Below are positions 26,245-35,511 of a stretch of 47,139 nt of DNA, piece by piece. The notes below the pieces were generated by a model that saw nothing but the letters and a program-made list of their open reading frames with translations, had not been told where the DNA came from and made no database searches. Source of the DNA: Bacteroidota bacterium (lineage in GTDB: Bacteria > Bacteroidota > Ignavibacteria > UBA10030 > UBA8401); the NCBI GenBank assembly GCA_005792285.1, contig SXSI01000008.1, forward strand, positions 1 to 47,139, read 5' to 3'. Numbering within the stretch: the stretch's first letter is position 1; each line of letters starts with the position of its first letter. A program made the translations under genes and the position numbers.

Positions 26245-28548
26245 CTAATTTAATTCCTCAAAAGTTTTATTATAAATTGGATAATTTTGCCATCCCTGAT
26301 AATCAAAATGCCACCATTCCCATTCGTAAACATTAAAGCCAACTTGTTCAATAGTTGTGCGTAATAATTCTCTGTGCCAACGCTGCAATGTAGTTCCTCC
26401 GGGATAATCTGGAAAAGCGCGCGGACCAAATTCATCATAACCACTAACCATGTCAACTGGTTTTTTTGTTTCCAAATCATATAAAGTAATATCAACTGCG
26501 CAACCACGATTATGCCGCGAACCTTTCGCAGGTTCAGCTACAAATATTCTTTGTTCAACGGGAGTTGCATCCCAAAACATTTTTGTAACATACCAAGGTC
26601 TGTATGCATCATGAATTAATAATCCATATCCATATTTTTTTAAAATATTTTGCGCACGAACTAAAGCATTCGCCGCATCCGATTGCAAAAACGCTTTACT
26701 GGATTTGTAAAATGGAGTTCCCATAAAATTATTTGTTGAAGCATATCGAATATCATACTGAATTGATTTATCAAGTGAACGCATTTCAACAAGTTTTGAA
26801 TCACTCATTTTATTTGTTTCAATTGGTGGAGTTGATTCAATTGCTTTTTTATACAAATTATTATAAGAATCTAAAGGTACAACTTTAAAAGTTGAGCCAT
26901 CTTCTCCATCAATTTTTCTTCTTTCAAATTTAATTCCTGCAGCAGTTGCAGAAATTGCTTTTCCATTTTTGTCTCGTTCAAAAATTATTTTTTCTCCGTG
27001 ATACATATTATAATTTGGGAAAGCATAAACATCTTTTGAAATTTCTGTAAGAGGATCAAATTCTGTCCATTCAATTAGAGCTGTAAGTTTTCCATGCATT
27101 TCTAAAATATAAAGTGGAATATGATCGAATCCGTATTCACCAATCAATCCTTCCCAGTGAGTTGGAATTTTTGAAGGTTTATTATTTTTAACTCGTTTTA
27201 TAATATCACCTCCAAAAATAATTGAATTCCAACTTTTGTCAGTTGGATAAAATTTTGCTCCGAAAGTTTGTTTGTCATCAAACATTAATGTGTCAGAATT
27301 ATATGCAAGTGAACGAACTTCTGCTCTTAAATTTGGTGATTGTAGAATTATTTTATCCCCTCTTTTTAAGAATTCAATTTTGCCAATACTGCTTTCGTAC
27401 AATCCTGTTAATTTTTTAATTTGAAGCTGGGTAAGTGGAAAAGTTTTTAATGGTCTCGGAAATTCTCTTTTTTCTTTTTCAGCCAAAACTAATCTTAGTG
27501 CATAGTTTGCAATTCTATCTGTTGTTGAGTTAACAACATCCATTGAAGCCGCAACTATTACACCAATTTTTTTTTCAGGCAAATAAGAAAATGAAGTAGC
27601 AAAACCAAAAACTGCACCTCCATGACCAACTTTTTTATGCCCGTCTAACTGATCTACAGAAAACCCAATTCCGAATCCAGATTTATTTTTTGAATATTGA
27701 ACCGTGTACATTTCTTTTAATGTTGATGGGGAAAGTATTTTTTCATTTCCCGACATTCCATTTGAAGCCAACATTTTTATAAATTTTGCAGCTTCGTTTA
27801 CTGAACAATATAAATTTCCCGCTGCTTCAATTCCTAAACGAAAATTTGGCGCAATTGATTCTCTTCCATCATAACTCCACATTATTGCATCAGCGAGATT
27901 ATCTTTCACAGTTGGAGTAACTCGAAAAGAAGAATTTTTCATTCCAAGTTTATCTAAAAGTTTTTCTGAAATATAATCGTGAAATGGTTGGTTTTTTATT
28001 TTTTCAATTACAAAACCTGCAGTGTTAATTGCCGCGTTGGAATATTTAATTTTTGTTTCCGGTTCATAAACAATTGTTGAATTGTAAATACTCTCAACAG
28101 ATTGTTTTATTGATGGTTCGGTTGCATCAAAATAACTTCCAACTGGAGATTCTCTAACTAATCCCGATCGATGTGTCATTATATGTCGTAAAGTAATTTG
28201 CTTCCCAAATGGATTTTTAGGATTGAATTCCGGTAAATAAGTTGAAACTGGAAGATCAATATCGATTTCTTTTTTTTCTACAAGCTGCATAATCGCAATG
28301 TCAGTAAAAAGTTTCGAAACTGAACCGACACGATAAACTGTATTAGCTGATGCAGATTTTGTTTTTTTTGAATCTTCAAATCCAAAACCATTTGCATAAA
28401 TTGTTTTATCAGAATCGATTATAGCGATTGATATTGCCGGAATTTTTTTATCATTCAATTCATACTTAATATATTCTTCAAGCAATTTAATGAATTGTTG
28501 AGAAAAAGCTGAGTTAATAAACAAAAGATATAATAGTATAGTTCTCAT
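26245..28548 (-). CDS. Serine hydrolase (class C beta-lactamase fold) fused to VanX-type dipeptidase
   Basis: 767 residues, signal peptide (MRTILLYLLFINSAFSQ). Residues 20-360 are a penicillin-binding-protein/class C beta-lactamase-like serine hydrolase with S76-V-S-K79, Y169-S-N171 and KVGHGGAVFG. A linker region of beta character (about 370-580) follows. Residues 588-765 are an M15 D-Ala-D-Ala dipeptidase: SIQYDIRYASTNNFMG, AYRPW, SRHNRGCAVD (zinc ligands H679 and D686) and EWWHFD (general base E744, H747). It should act on cell-wall peptides in the periplasm, trimming or hydrolysing D-Ala-D-Ala. Both halves keep complete motifs. Vancomycin resistance is not implied, since no vanS/R/H/A-like genes are nearby. 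Confidence 0.9.
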   Translation of the reverse strand: MRTILLYLLFINSAFSQQFIKLLEEYIKYELNDKKIPAISIAIIDSDKTIYANGFGFEDSKKTKSASANTVYRVGSVSKLFTDIAIMQLVEKKEIDIDLPVSTYLPEFNPKNPFGKQITLRHIMTHRSGLVRESPVGSYFDATEPSIKQSVESIYNSTIVYEPETKIKYSNAAINTAGFVIEKIKNQPFHDYISEKLLDKLGMKNSSFRVTPTVKDNLADAIMWSYDGRESIAPNFRLGIEAAGNLYCSVNEAAKFIKMLASNGMSGNEKILSPSTLKEMYTVQYSKNKSGFGIGFSVDQLDGHKKVGHGGAVFGFATSFSYLPEKKIGVIVAASMDVVNSTTDRIANYALRLVLAEKEKREFPRPLKTFPLTQLQIKKLTGLYESSIGKIEFLKRGDKIILQSPNLRAEVRSLAYNSDTLMFDDKQTFGAKFYPTDKSWNSIIFGGDIIKRVKNNKPSKIPTHWEGLIGEYGFDHIPLYILEMHGKLTALIEWTEFDPLTEISKDVYAFPNYNMYHGEKIIFERDKNGKAISATAAGIKFERRKIDGEDGSTFKVVPLDSYNNLYKKAIESTPPIETNKMSDSKLVEMRSLDKSIQYDIRYASTNNFMGTPFYKSSKAFLQSDAANALVRAQNILKKYGYGLLIHDAYRPWYVTKMFWDATPVEQRIFVAEPAKGSRHNRGCAVDITLYDLETKKPVDMVSGYDEFGPRAFPDYPGGTTLQRWHRELLRTTIEQVGFNVYEWEWWHFDYQGWQNYPIYNKTFEELN

Positions 28549-28606
28549 AATTTTTATTGGGGTTTTATAGTTTCGCTCCGTGTTAATTTTTATAGTACTT
28601 TAAGTT

Positions 28607-29914
28607 ATGATTCTTCAAATAATAATCATTTTTTTGTTAATTCTTATAAATGGAATTTTTGCAATGGCTGAAATGGCAATTGTTTCATCAAACAAAATAC
28701 GATTGCAACATCTTTCAAACAAAGGAAACCGAAATGCAAAAGTTATTATGCAATTAATTTCAATTCCTGAAAGATTTCTTTCAACAGTTCAAATTGGCAT
28801 TACAATTGTGGGATTATTAACAGGCGCAGTGGGTGTAACTTTATTGTCAGATGATGTAAATTTGATTATCAAATCAGTTCCCTTTTTAAATTATTATTCA
28901 ATTCCAATTTCGTATTTCGTTGTAATTCTAATTATTACATTCTTCTCATTAGTATTCGGTGAATTAGTTCCAAAAAAATTAGCTTTACAATATTCAGAAA
29001 GAATTGCTTTAGCCTTAGCCCATCCATTATTAATAATCGAAACATTTTTTAAACCGATGGTAAATTTATTAAGTGGCACAACTTGGTTCATTACAAAATC
29101 TTTGAAACTTTCGGCTTCCAAAGAATATCCTGTAACACAAGAAGAATTAAGTGTTTTAATTGATTTGGGAACAAAAGCAGGAATCTTTAAAAAAACTGAA
29201 CATGATATAGTTGAACGAGCACTTACATTAAAAAATTATAAAGTTTCTTCATTTATGTTGCCCCGCCATGAAATTATTGGGATTCCAATTAATGCAACAA
29301 AAGATTCAGTTTTAAAAATAATTCAGGAGACGCAATTTTCTAATTATCCAGTTTTTGAAGATTCTCTCGATAATATTTCAGGAATTATTTCAGTGAAACA
29401 AATATTTTTGGAAAATGAAATTGACCAAAGTTTTTCAATCCAAAAATATATTTCTAAACCAACATTTATTCCTGAAACTGCTTCGGCACTTGAAGCTTTA
29501 AATCATTTTAAAAATACACACTCGCATATTAGTTTTGTAGTTGATGAATATGGGGCTTTACAAGGATTAATTTTTTTAAATAAAATAATTGAAAATATTC
29601 TTGGCCTTTTTCCTGTTATACAAGTATCGCAAGAAGATGAAATTATTAAGAGAATAGATGGTTCTTATTTGATGGATGGATCCGTGAACATCCAAAAATT
29701 CTTAACAACTTTAAAAATCAACTCAACAATGGATGAAGATAATTCTGGAGAGTTTGCTACTTTAAGTGGATTTATTTTTTCTAAATTGGGAAAGATTCCT
29801 AAATCATCGGATTTTTTTATTTGGAATGACATTAAAATTGAAGTCGTTGATATGGATGGCAATAGAATTGATAAAGTATTAATAACCAATATAAGTAATA
29901 AGCCAAATAATTAA
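28607..29914 (+). CDS. CNNM/CorC-type membrane protein with CBS pair
   Basis: 435 residues. A DUF21/CNNM transmembrane domain (1-190; starts MILQIIIIFLLILINGIFAM, with a TVQIGITIVGLLTGAVG stretch), a CBS-domain pair (about 205-320, with YPVFEDSLDNISGIISVK and VVDEYGALQGLIF) and a C-terminal CorC/HlyC domain (about 345-425, MDGSVNIQKF, FATLSGFIFSKLGKIP). Members of this family export or regulate Mg2+ and related divalent cations; older names call them hemolysins, which is not supported. It is divergent from the serine hydrolase gene across 58 bases. Confidence 0.92.
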   Translation: MILQIIIIFLLILINGIFAMAEMAIVSSNKIRLQHLSNKGNRNAKVIMQLISIPERFLSTVQIGITIVGLLTGAVGVTLLSDDVNLIIKSVPFLNYYSIPISYFVVILIITFFSLVFGELVPKKLALQYSERIALALAHPLLIIETFFKPMVNLLSGTTWFITKSLKLSASKEYPVTQEELSVLIDLGTKAGIFKKTEHDIVERALTLKNYKVSSFMLPRHEIIGIPINATKDSVLKIIQETQFSNYPVFEDSLDNISGIISVKQIFLENEIDQSFSIQKYISKPTFIPETASALEALNHFKNTHSHISFVVDEYGALQGLIFLNKIIENILGLFPVIQVSQEDEIIKRIDGSYLMDGSVNIQKFLTTLKINSTMDEDNSGEFATLSGFIFSKLGKIPKSSDFFIWNDIKIEVVDMDGNRIDKVLITNISNKPNN

Positions 29915-29958
29915 TTATTTCTTCCTCTAAATTTTTGTAATTTGAACTCCATAAATTG

Positions 29959-31971
29959 ATGATACAGGAAAAAAAACAAAATTTTTATAAAAGGGTTAAA
30001 AAACTAATAATTGGTGGAGCTCGTAATCCATTTGATGTAAAAATATTTCACTCAATCTCATTAATTGCTTTTTTTGCATGGGTTGGTTTAGGAGCAGATG
30101 GACTTTCATCAGCAAGTTACGGACCAGAAGAAGCATATTTAGCTCTCCATTCTCATCCAAGTCTTTCAATACTAGTAGCACTTGCAACTGCTATAACAAT
30201 TTTTATAATTAGCGCATGTTACTCACAAATTATTGAAGTCTTTCCTTCGGGCGGTGGTGGATATTTAGTTGCGAGTAAATTGCTCAGCCCTTCAATTGGA
30301 ATGGTTTCTGGATGCGCATTAATTATTGACTATGTACTTACAATTACAATTTCAGTTGCGAGTGCAGCTGATGCTGTATTTAGTTTCTTTCCAATGGAAT
30401 ATCATTCTTCAAAAATACTTTTTGCATCATTCGGTCTATTTTTACTTATAATTATTAATTTACGGGGAATTAAAGAATCTATAATTTATCTTTTACCTAT
30501 ATTTTTGGTTTTTATTTTAACACATGTTTTCGCAATTGGTTTTTCTATTACCACACATTTTTTTAATCTTACTAATATTTTTCAAAATACATTTGTTGAT
30601 TTACAAAAAGCAAATTATGAAATTGGTTTTTTTGGAGTTGCAGCACTTCTATTAAGAGCATATAGTATGGGAGCCGGAACTTACACAGGAATTGAAGCTG
30701 TAAGTAATGGACTTCCAATTCTTCGCGAACCAAAAGTAAAAACCGGCAAACGAACAATGAAGTACATGTCTATTTCTCTCGCGGTAACAGTTTTCGGTTT
30801 GATGTTAGCGTATTTACTTTATGAAGTAAAACATGTTCCCGGAAAAACTTTAAATGCAGTTTTATTCGAATCAATTTCAAGTTCATGGGGAGCATATGCA
30901 ACACCATTTGTCGTTTTAACTTTACTATCGGAAGCTGGAATTTTATTCATCGCTGCACAAGCAGGATTTCTTGGTGGACCAAGAGTTCTTTCGAACATGG
31001 CAATTGACAGATGGTTCCCATCACGCTTCGCAATGTTGAGCGATAGATTAGTAACTCAAAATGGAGTGCTGTTAATGGGATTGTCCGCATTGGTTATGAT
31101 GTTAATGACAGGTGGTTCGGTTAAAGCATTAATAGTTTTGTACTCTATAAATGTATTTATCACTTTCTCAATTTCAATGCTTGGCATGGTAAAACATTGG
31201 TGGAAAGAAAAAAATCAAGATAACTATTGGAAAAGAAAAATGATTGTTAGCGGAACGGGATTAATTTTATGTGTCTTTATTCTTGTGACAGTTGTTATTA
31301 CCAAATTTTATGAAGGTGGTTGGTTAACTCTTTTAATAACCGGCGGACTAATTCTTCTAGTTGTTATTACTAAACGCCATTATTTAAAAACTACAAAGCT
31401 TCTTCGTCGTTTGGATAATTTAATTGTGCAAGCTGTTGAGACATCATCATCATTAACAAAAAAACGAAAACGTAAAGCTCCATTTTTTGAAAAATCACAA
31501 ACAGCAATTTTTCTTGTAAATGGTTTCAATGGACTTGGACTTCACACTGTTTTAAACGTTATAAGATTATTCCCAAATATTTATAAAAATTTTGTTTTTG
31601 TTCAAGTTGGTATTTTAGACGCGGGTAATTTTAAGGGAGTAAAAGAAGTTGACAATTTAAAAGAAAAAGTTAGAGATGATTTAATAAAATATGAGAGCTT
31701 TATTTCAAATCATGGTTTTTACGCCGACTCAATTCAGTGTGTAGGAACTGATGTTGTTGAAGAAGTAATTAAAGAACTTCCAGATATTTTAGAAAAATAT
31801 CCTAATGCAGTATTTTTTGGCGGACAATTAGTTTTTCCTGAAAATACTTTCCTGTCACGATGGTTGCATAACTACACAATCTTTACTTTACAAAGAAAGT
31901 TCTATCAAGAAGGAGTTCCTGTAGTAATTCTACCAGTTCGAGTTACGTACGAACAACTTAATGTTGCTTAA
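29959..31971 (+). CDS. APC-superfamily permease, KimA/YdaO-like
   Basis: 670 residues: about 12 membrane helices, then a cytoplasmic domain of about 190 residues from residue 480. The helix 1 motif GLGADGLSSASYGPEEAYL and the FPSGGGGYLVASKLLSPS region resemble the K+ importer KimA of Bacillus more than amino acid permeases. The SALIDY-type segment ALIIDYVLTITISVASAADA also fits. K+ or a K+-like substrate is therefore the better guess, but an amino acid substrate is not excluded. The start is the ATG at 29959, just after an in-frame TTG. It follows the CNNM gene by 44 bases. Confidence 0.82.
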   Translation: MIQEKKQNFYKRVKKLIIGGARNPFDVKIFHSISLIAFFAWVGLGADGLSSASYGPEEAYLALHSHPSLSILVALATAITIFIISACYSQIIEVFPSGGGGYLVASKLLSPSIGMVSGCALIIDYVLTITISVASAADAVFSFFPMEYHSSKILFASFGLFLLIIINLRGIKESIIYLLPIFLVFILTHVFAIGFSITTHFFNLTNIFQNTFVDLQKANYEIGFFGVAALLLRAYSMGAGTYTGIEAVSNGLPILREPKVKTGKRTMKYMSISLAVTVFGLMLAYLLYEVKHVPGKTLNAVLFESISSSWGAYATPFVVLTLLSEAGILFIAAQAGFLGGPRVLSNMAIDRWFPSRFAMLSDRLVTQNGVLLMGLSALVMMLMTGGSVKALIVLYSINVFITFSISMLGMVKHWWKEKNQDNYWKRKMIVSGTGLILCVFILVTVVITKFYEGGWLTLLITGGLILLVVITKRHYLKTTKLLRRLDNLIVQAVETSSSLTKKRKRKAPFFEKSQTAIFLVNGFNGLGLHTVLNVIRLFPNIYKNFVFVQVGILDAGNFKGVKEVDNLKEKVRDDLIKYESFISNHGFYADSIQCVGTDVVEEVIKELPDILEKYPNAVFFGGQLVFPENTFLSRWLHNYTIFTLQRKFYQEGVPVVILPVRVTYEQLNVA

Positions 31972-32016
31972 AATTTCAAGCTTGCCAAATTTTTAACTCA
32001 GTTTTAATAATTAAAA

Positions 32017-33147
32017 ATGAATCGAAAAGAATTTCTTAAATCCACAGTTGCAACACCATTAATATTAGCATCACCATTTGCATTTTTTGAAAAAGGGATT
32101 TCAAAAATTAATTCTTCAAAAAGAATGAAGTTTTCCTTTAGACCATACACCTTAGAATTAAAACACGTTTTCACAGTTTCTGCAATGTCCAGAACCACAA
32201 CTCCCGTAATGTTAACAAAGATTGAATATGATGGATTAATTGGTTACGGAGAGGCATCAATGCCACCATATTTGGGGGAATCGCATGAAACTGCAAATTT
32301 ATTTCTTTCAAAAGTTAATTTGTCGAAATATAAAAATCCATTTGAACTTGAAACTATTTTGGCTGACATCGATGCAATTGATAAAGGTAATCCGGCTGCG
32401 AAAGCTTCTGTTGATATCGCACTTCATGATTTGATTGGAAAATTATTAGGACAACCATGGTATAATATTTATGGACTCGATGTAAAAAAAACTCCATTTA
32501 CAGTTTTTACAATAGGGATTGACACACCGGAAGTTGTTCGAGAAAAAATGAAAGAGTCAGCCGAATTTAAAATAATTAAAATTAAACTTGGCAAGGAGAA
32601 CGATAAAGAGATGATTGATACAGTTTGTTCTATAACTGATAAACCAATCACAGCAGATCCAAACCAAGGTTGGAAAGATAAAAATTACGCAATTGAAATG
32701 ATTCACTACTTAAAAGAAAAAGGTGCATTATATATTGAGCAACCACTTCCAAAAGAAAAAATTGATGACCTCGCTTGGTTAACTGAAAAAAGTCCGATAC
32801 CAATTTTAGCAGATGAAGGAGTTCAACGGTTATCAGATATACCAAAAGCAAAAAATGTTTACAGCGGAATAAATATTAAATTGATGAAGTCAACAGGAAT
32901 GCGTGAAGCTCATAAAATGATTTTACTTGCAAAATCTTTAGGAATGAAAGTAATGCTCGGCTGTATGACTGAAACTTCCTGCGGTATTTCAGCAGCTTCG
33001 CAACTTTCTCCACTTGTTGATTGGGCAGATTTAGATGGTGCGACATTAATTAAAAATGATTTATTTGATGGAACAAAGATTATACAAGGTAAAGTAACAC
33101 CAAATTCCCTTCCAGGAATTGGTATCAAAAAATTGCAAAAAAGTTGA
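32017..33147 (+). CDS. Exported dipeptide epimerase, enolase superfamily
   Basis: 376 residues. The N-terminus NRKEFLKSTVATPLILASPFAF resembles a Tat signal in which the second arginine is lysine (R-K-x-F-L-K), followed by a muconate-lactonizing-type barrel. Catalytic residues are K188 and K190 in IIKIKLG, metal ligands D214 (TADPNQG), E241 (IEQPL) and D266 (LADEG), and K288 in NIKLMKSTG. The DLDGATLIKNDLFDG segment is typical of L-Ala-D/L-Glu epimerases, which interconvert stereoisomers of the murein dipeptide L-Ala-D-Glu. An exported form is unusual since the best known enzyme is cytoplasmic. It is 45 bases after the permease. Confidence 0.87.
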   Translation: MNRKEFLKSTVATPLILASPFAFFEKGISKINSSKRMKFSFRPYTLELKHVFTVSAMSRTTTPVMLTKIEYDGLIGYGEASMPPYLGESHETANLFLSKVNLSKYKNPFELETILADIDAIDKGNPAAKASVDIALHDLIGKLLGQPWYNIYGLDVKKTPFTVFTIGIDTPEVVREKMKESAEFKIIKIKLGKENDKEMIDTVCSITDKPITADPNQGWKDKNYAIEMIHYLKEKGALYIEQPLPKEKIDDLAWLTEKSPIPILADEGVQRLSDIPKAKNVYSGINIKLMKSTGMREAHKMILLAKSLGMKVMLGCMTETSCGISAASQLSPLVDWADLDGATLIKNDLFDGTKIIQGKVTPNSLPGIGIKKLQKS

Positions 33148-33206
33148 TTTTCTCAATTTGCTTGAATAGATTACAGCTAATTATTAACAACACTTAAAAA
33201 TAGAAT

Positions 33207-34151
33207 ATGAAAAAATTATTATTTCCACTCTTTTACACATCATTTATAATTCTTACCGTATTAACTTTTCAATCTTGTGCTGGGTCCGGTGAAACTACTC
33301 TAGTACAACCGATAACTGATGCTACAACTCAAGACACAACTACAACAACTGATGATGCACCATTGGATCTTTCTAGTTCTGAAAATGTAACAGAAGAAGG
33401 AGTTGATACAGTTTATACAGAAATTCCGGAACCTGAACAAGCAATAGTTGTTGTTGCTCCATCAGATACACTTATTGAACTTACTCCTGAAAGTCCAACA
33501 GAGGTATATGATTTTAATAATGATGCAATGCTCAGAGAAAATGAAGCGTTAAGAGAAGAAAATGAATTACTAAAAGGTCGTGTTTCAAATCTCGAAAAAG
33601 ATATTTCTATTTTGGAATCAAGTACATCGATATTAAATAAAGAGCCAATTAAAAGACAACAACAATCGGCAACAGAAGTAAATAATGAATCAACTGCGGA
33701 CATACTCGCAATAACAACCGAAAGTGAAAATAAAAATTATCCTACAGCAGCAATTTCAAAATCACCAGTCATGGCTGGAAAGTCTTCACCAGAAGAAATT
33801 TCGGCATATAAAAGTTCATTGGAAATTCTTAAACAAGGAAATTATGCTGCAGCAACTGATCAACTACAAAGTCTATTAAGTGGTGGATTAAAAGCAGATC
33901 TCGCAGATAATGTTTATTACTGGTTAGGTGAATCTTCTTTCGGACAAAAAAAATATGATGAAGCTCTTTCGAATTTTAAACAAGTTTCAAACTACAAAAT
34001 TTCTGAAAAGAAAGATGATGCTCAATATATGGTTGCGCGTTGTTACGAACGCTTAGGAAAATCACAACAAGCTGTAACAGAATACAAAAAATTGATTGAA
34101 AGTTATCCGACTAGTGAATTTGTAAAACGAGCGCAAGCGCGATTACGATAA
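33207..34151 (+). CDS. CpoB/YbgF-like TPR lipoprotein
   Basis: 314 residues. The signal peptide has a lipobox ending QSC (C24), so it is a lipoprotein. A Thr/Ser/acidic stretch follows (to about 100), then a coiled coil (AMLRENEALREENELLKGRVSNLEKDI is broken here for length), a disordered linker and C-terminal TPR repeats (about 195-314: SLEILKQGNYAAATDQLQ, YYWLGESSFGQKKYDEALSNF, ARCYERLGKSQQAVTEYKKL). This layout matches YbgF/CpoB, which links Tol machinery to cell-wall synthesis. The tol-like operon lies only 3.3 kb away, on the other strand. Its last 9 bases overlap the end of fbp. Confidence 0.8.
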   Translation: MKKLLFPLFYTSFIILTVLTFQSCAGSGETTLVQPITDATTQDTTTTTDDAPLDLSSSENVTEEGVDTVYTEIPEPEQAIVVVAPSDTLIELTPESPTEVYDFNNDAMLRENEALREENELLKGRVSNLEKDISILESSTSILNKEPIKRQQQSATEVNNESTADILAITTESENKNYPTAAISKSPVMAGKSSPEEISAYKSSLEILKQGNYAAATDQLQSLLSGGLKADLADNVYYWLGESSFGQKKYDEALSNFKQVSNYKISEKKDDAQYMVARCYERLGKSQQAVTEYKKLIESYPTSEFVKRAQARLR

Positions 34152-35168
34152 ATCGAATTCGCGACCGTCAATAAATTCTTTACAGATTTTAATATCTTCC
34201 GAACTGCCAAGAAATAGTGGCGTTTTTTGGTGAAGTGAATCCGGTTTTATATCGAGAATTCTCTGCTCGCCATCCATTGCAACTCCTCCTGCTTGTTCAA
34301 CAATCATTGCTAATGGATTTGCTTCGTACATAAGTCGAAGTTTTCCTTTTTTATTTCTAATGTCGCTCGGATACATAAATATTCCACCATATAAAAGTGT
34401 TCTATGAAAATCTGCAACTAACGAACCAATATATCTCAGAGAATATGGACGCGATTCTTCTTTATTTTCTTCCTGTAAAAATTTAATATATTTTTTTACT
34501 CCAGGTTGCCAATATTTGTAGTTGCCTTCATTTACACTATAAATTTTTCCTTTTGCAGGAATTTTTAAATCTTCATGTGAAAGTAAAAATTCACCGATAC
34601 TTGGATCGAGTGTAAAACCATAAACACCATTTCCGGTTGTGTAAACTAACATTGTGCTCGAACCATAAACAACGTAACCAGCTGCAATTTGTTTAAAACC
34701 TCCCTGCGTACAATCTTCTATAGTTCCTTTACCACTTTTGGAAATTCTTCTGTAAATAGAAAAAATTGTTCCAATGCTAACATTTGCATCAATATTAGAT
34801 GAGCCATCAAGCGGATCATAAAGTAAAACATATTTTCCGGTTGGATATCGATCCGGAATATGAAGAACATCTTCATTCTCTTCAGAAGCCATCACGCATA
34901 GATTTCCACCGTGATCCATTGCTTTGTAAATTGTTTCATCAGCAAATACATCTAACTTTTTAACTTGATCGCCATGAATATTTTCTTTTCCCGTGGCGCC
35001 CAAAATATTTACTAAACCTGCTTTACTTGTTTGGCGCCAAATTATTTTAAAAGCAAGAGTCAAATCACGAAGAACTCCAGAAAAATCTCCGGTTGCACCA
35101 GTGTGCAATCGTTCTTGTTCGTTAATATGTCTTTCGATTGTTACAACTTTTGATTGAGACGAATTCAT
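34143..35168 (-). CDS. fbp: Class I fructose-1,6-bisphosphatase
   Basis: 341 residues, the gluconeogenic enzyme that hydrolyses fructose 1,6-bisphosphate to fructose 6-phosphate. The Mg2+ motifs are ASEENEDV (E96, E97) and LLYDPLDGSSN (D118, D121). YGGIFMYPSD, NPLAMIVEQAGGVAMDG and the phosphate-binding RYIGS are also in place. It is the last gene of the ilvE-CNB-TRL-fbp run, with 12 bases from the preceding gene, and overlaps the convergent TPR lipoprotein gene by 9 bases. Confidence 0.97.
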   Translation of the reverse strand: MNSSQSKVVTIERHINEQERLHTGATGDFSGVLRDLTLAFKIIWRQTSKAGLVNILGATGKENIHGDQVKKLDVFADETIYKAMDHGGNLCVMASEENEDVLHIPDRYPTGKYVLLYDPLDGSSNIDANVSIGTIFSIYRRISKSGKGTIEDCTQGGFKQIAAGYVVYGSSTMLVYTTGNGVYGFTLDPSIGEFLLSHEDLKIPAKGKIYSVNEGNYKYWQPGVKKYIKFLQEENKEESRPYSLRYIGSLVADFHRTLLYGGIFMYPSDIRNKKGKLRLMYEANPLAMIVEQAGGVAMDGEQRILDIKPDSLHQKTPLFLGSSEDIKICKEFIDGREFDLS

Positions 35169-35180
35169 TTTAAAAATATT

Positions 35181-35504
35181 TTATTGCTGATTTAATTCGT
35201 TAAGAGTTTTGCTATCTCCCCAGACAACGGTTTTATGTACATACATTAAAAACCAAAAGAAATATTTTGTTTCTTCTTCAACATGGTGAATTCTTCTAAT
35301 CTTTCCATTTTGAAGTGCGGTTTGTAAACTTGCATCTCCCATTGTGATAATTCCAAGAAATACAGTTGAAGTTGCCTCTCCACGGCGCAAAGATAATGGA
35401 TCAACTCTGTTATCCCACATCATTGGTGAAGTTCTGTGAATCGTCATACAACCACTTAATATAAGAAACGAAAGAAAAAGTATTGTGCGGAGTGTTGGCT
35501 TCAT
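35181..35504 (-). CDS. TRL-like small lipoprotein
   Basis: 107 residues with a lipoprotein signal (FLSFLILSGC, lipobox Cys at 19). The mature part contains GDASLQTALQNGKIRRIHHVEEETKYF split by a short turn, which resembles the 'TRL' family of small bacterial lipoproteins with no known role. It is likely anchored to the inner leaflet of the outer membrane. It lies 7 bases after the cyclic-nucleotide-binding gene and 12 before fbp. Confidence 0.65.
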   Translation of the reverse strand: MKPTLRTILFLSFLILSGCMTIHRTSPMMWDNRVDPLSLRRGEATSTVFLGIITMGDASLQTALQNGKIRRIHHVEEETKYFFWFLMYVHKTVVWGDSKTLNELNQQ

Positions 35505-35511
35505 AAAATCC

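Noticed and set aside
26245-28548. Vancomycin resistance gene cluster
   Set aside because: Only a VanX-type domain is present; no ligase, dehydrogenase or two-component genes are nearby.
28607-29914. Hemolysin
   Set aside because: The DUF21-CBS-CorC layout is that of ion transport regulators; the hemolysin name is a historical annotation.
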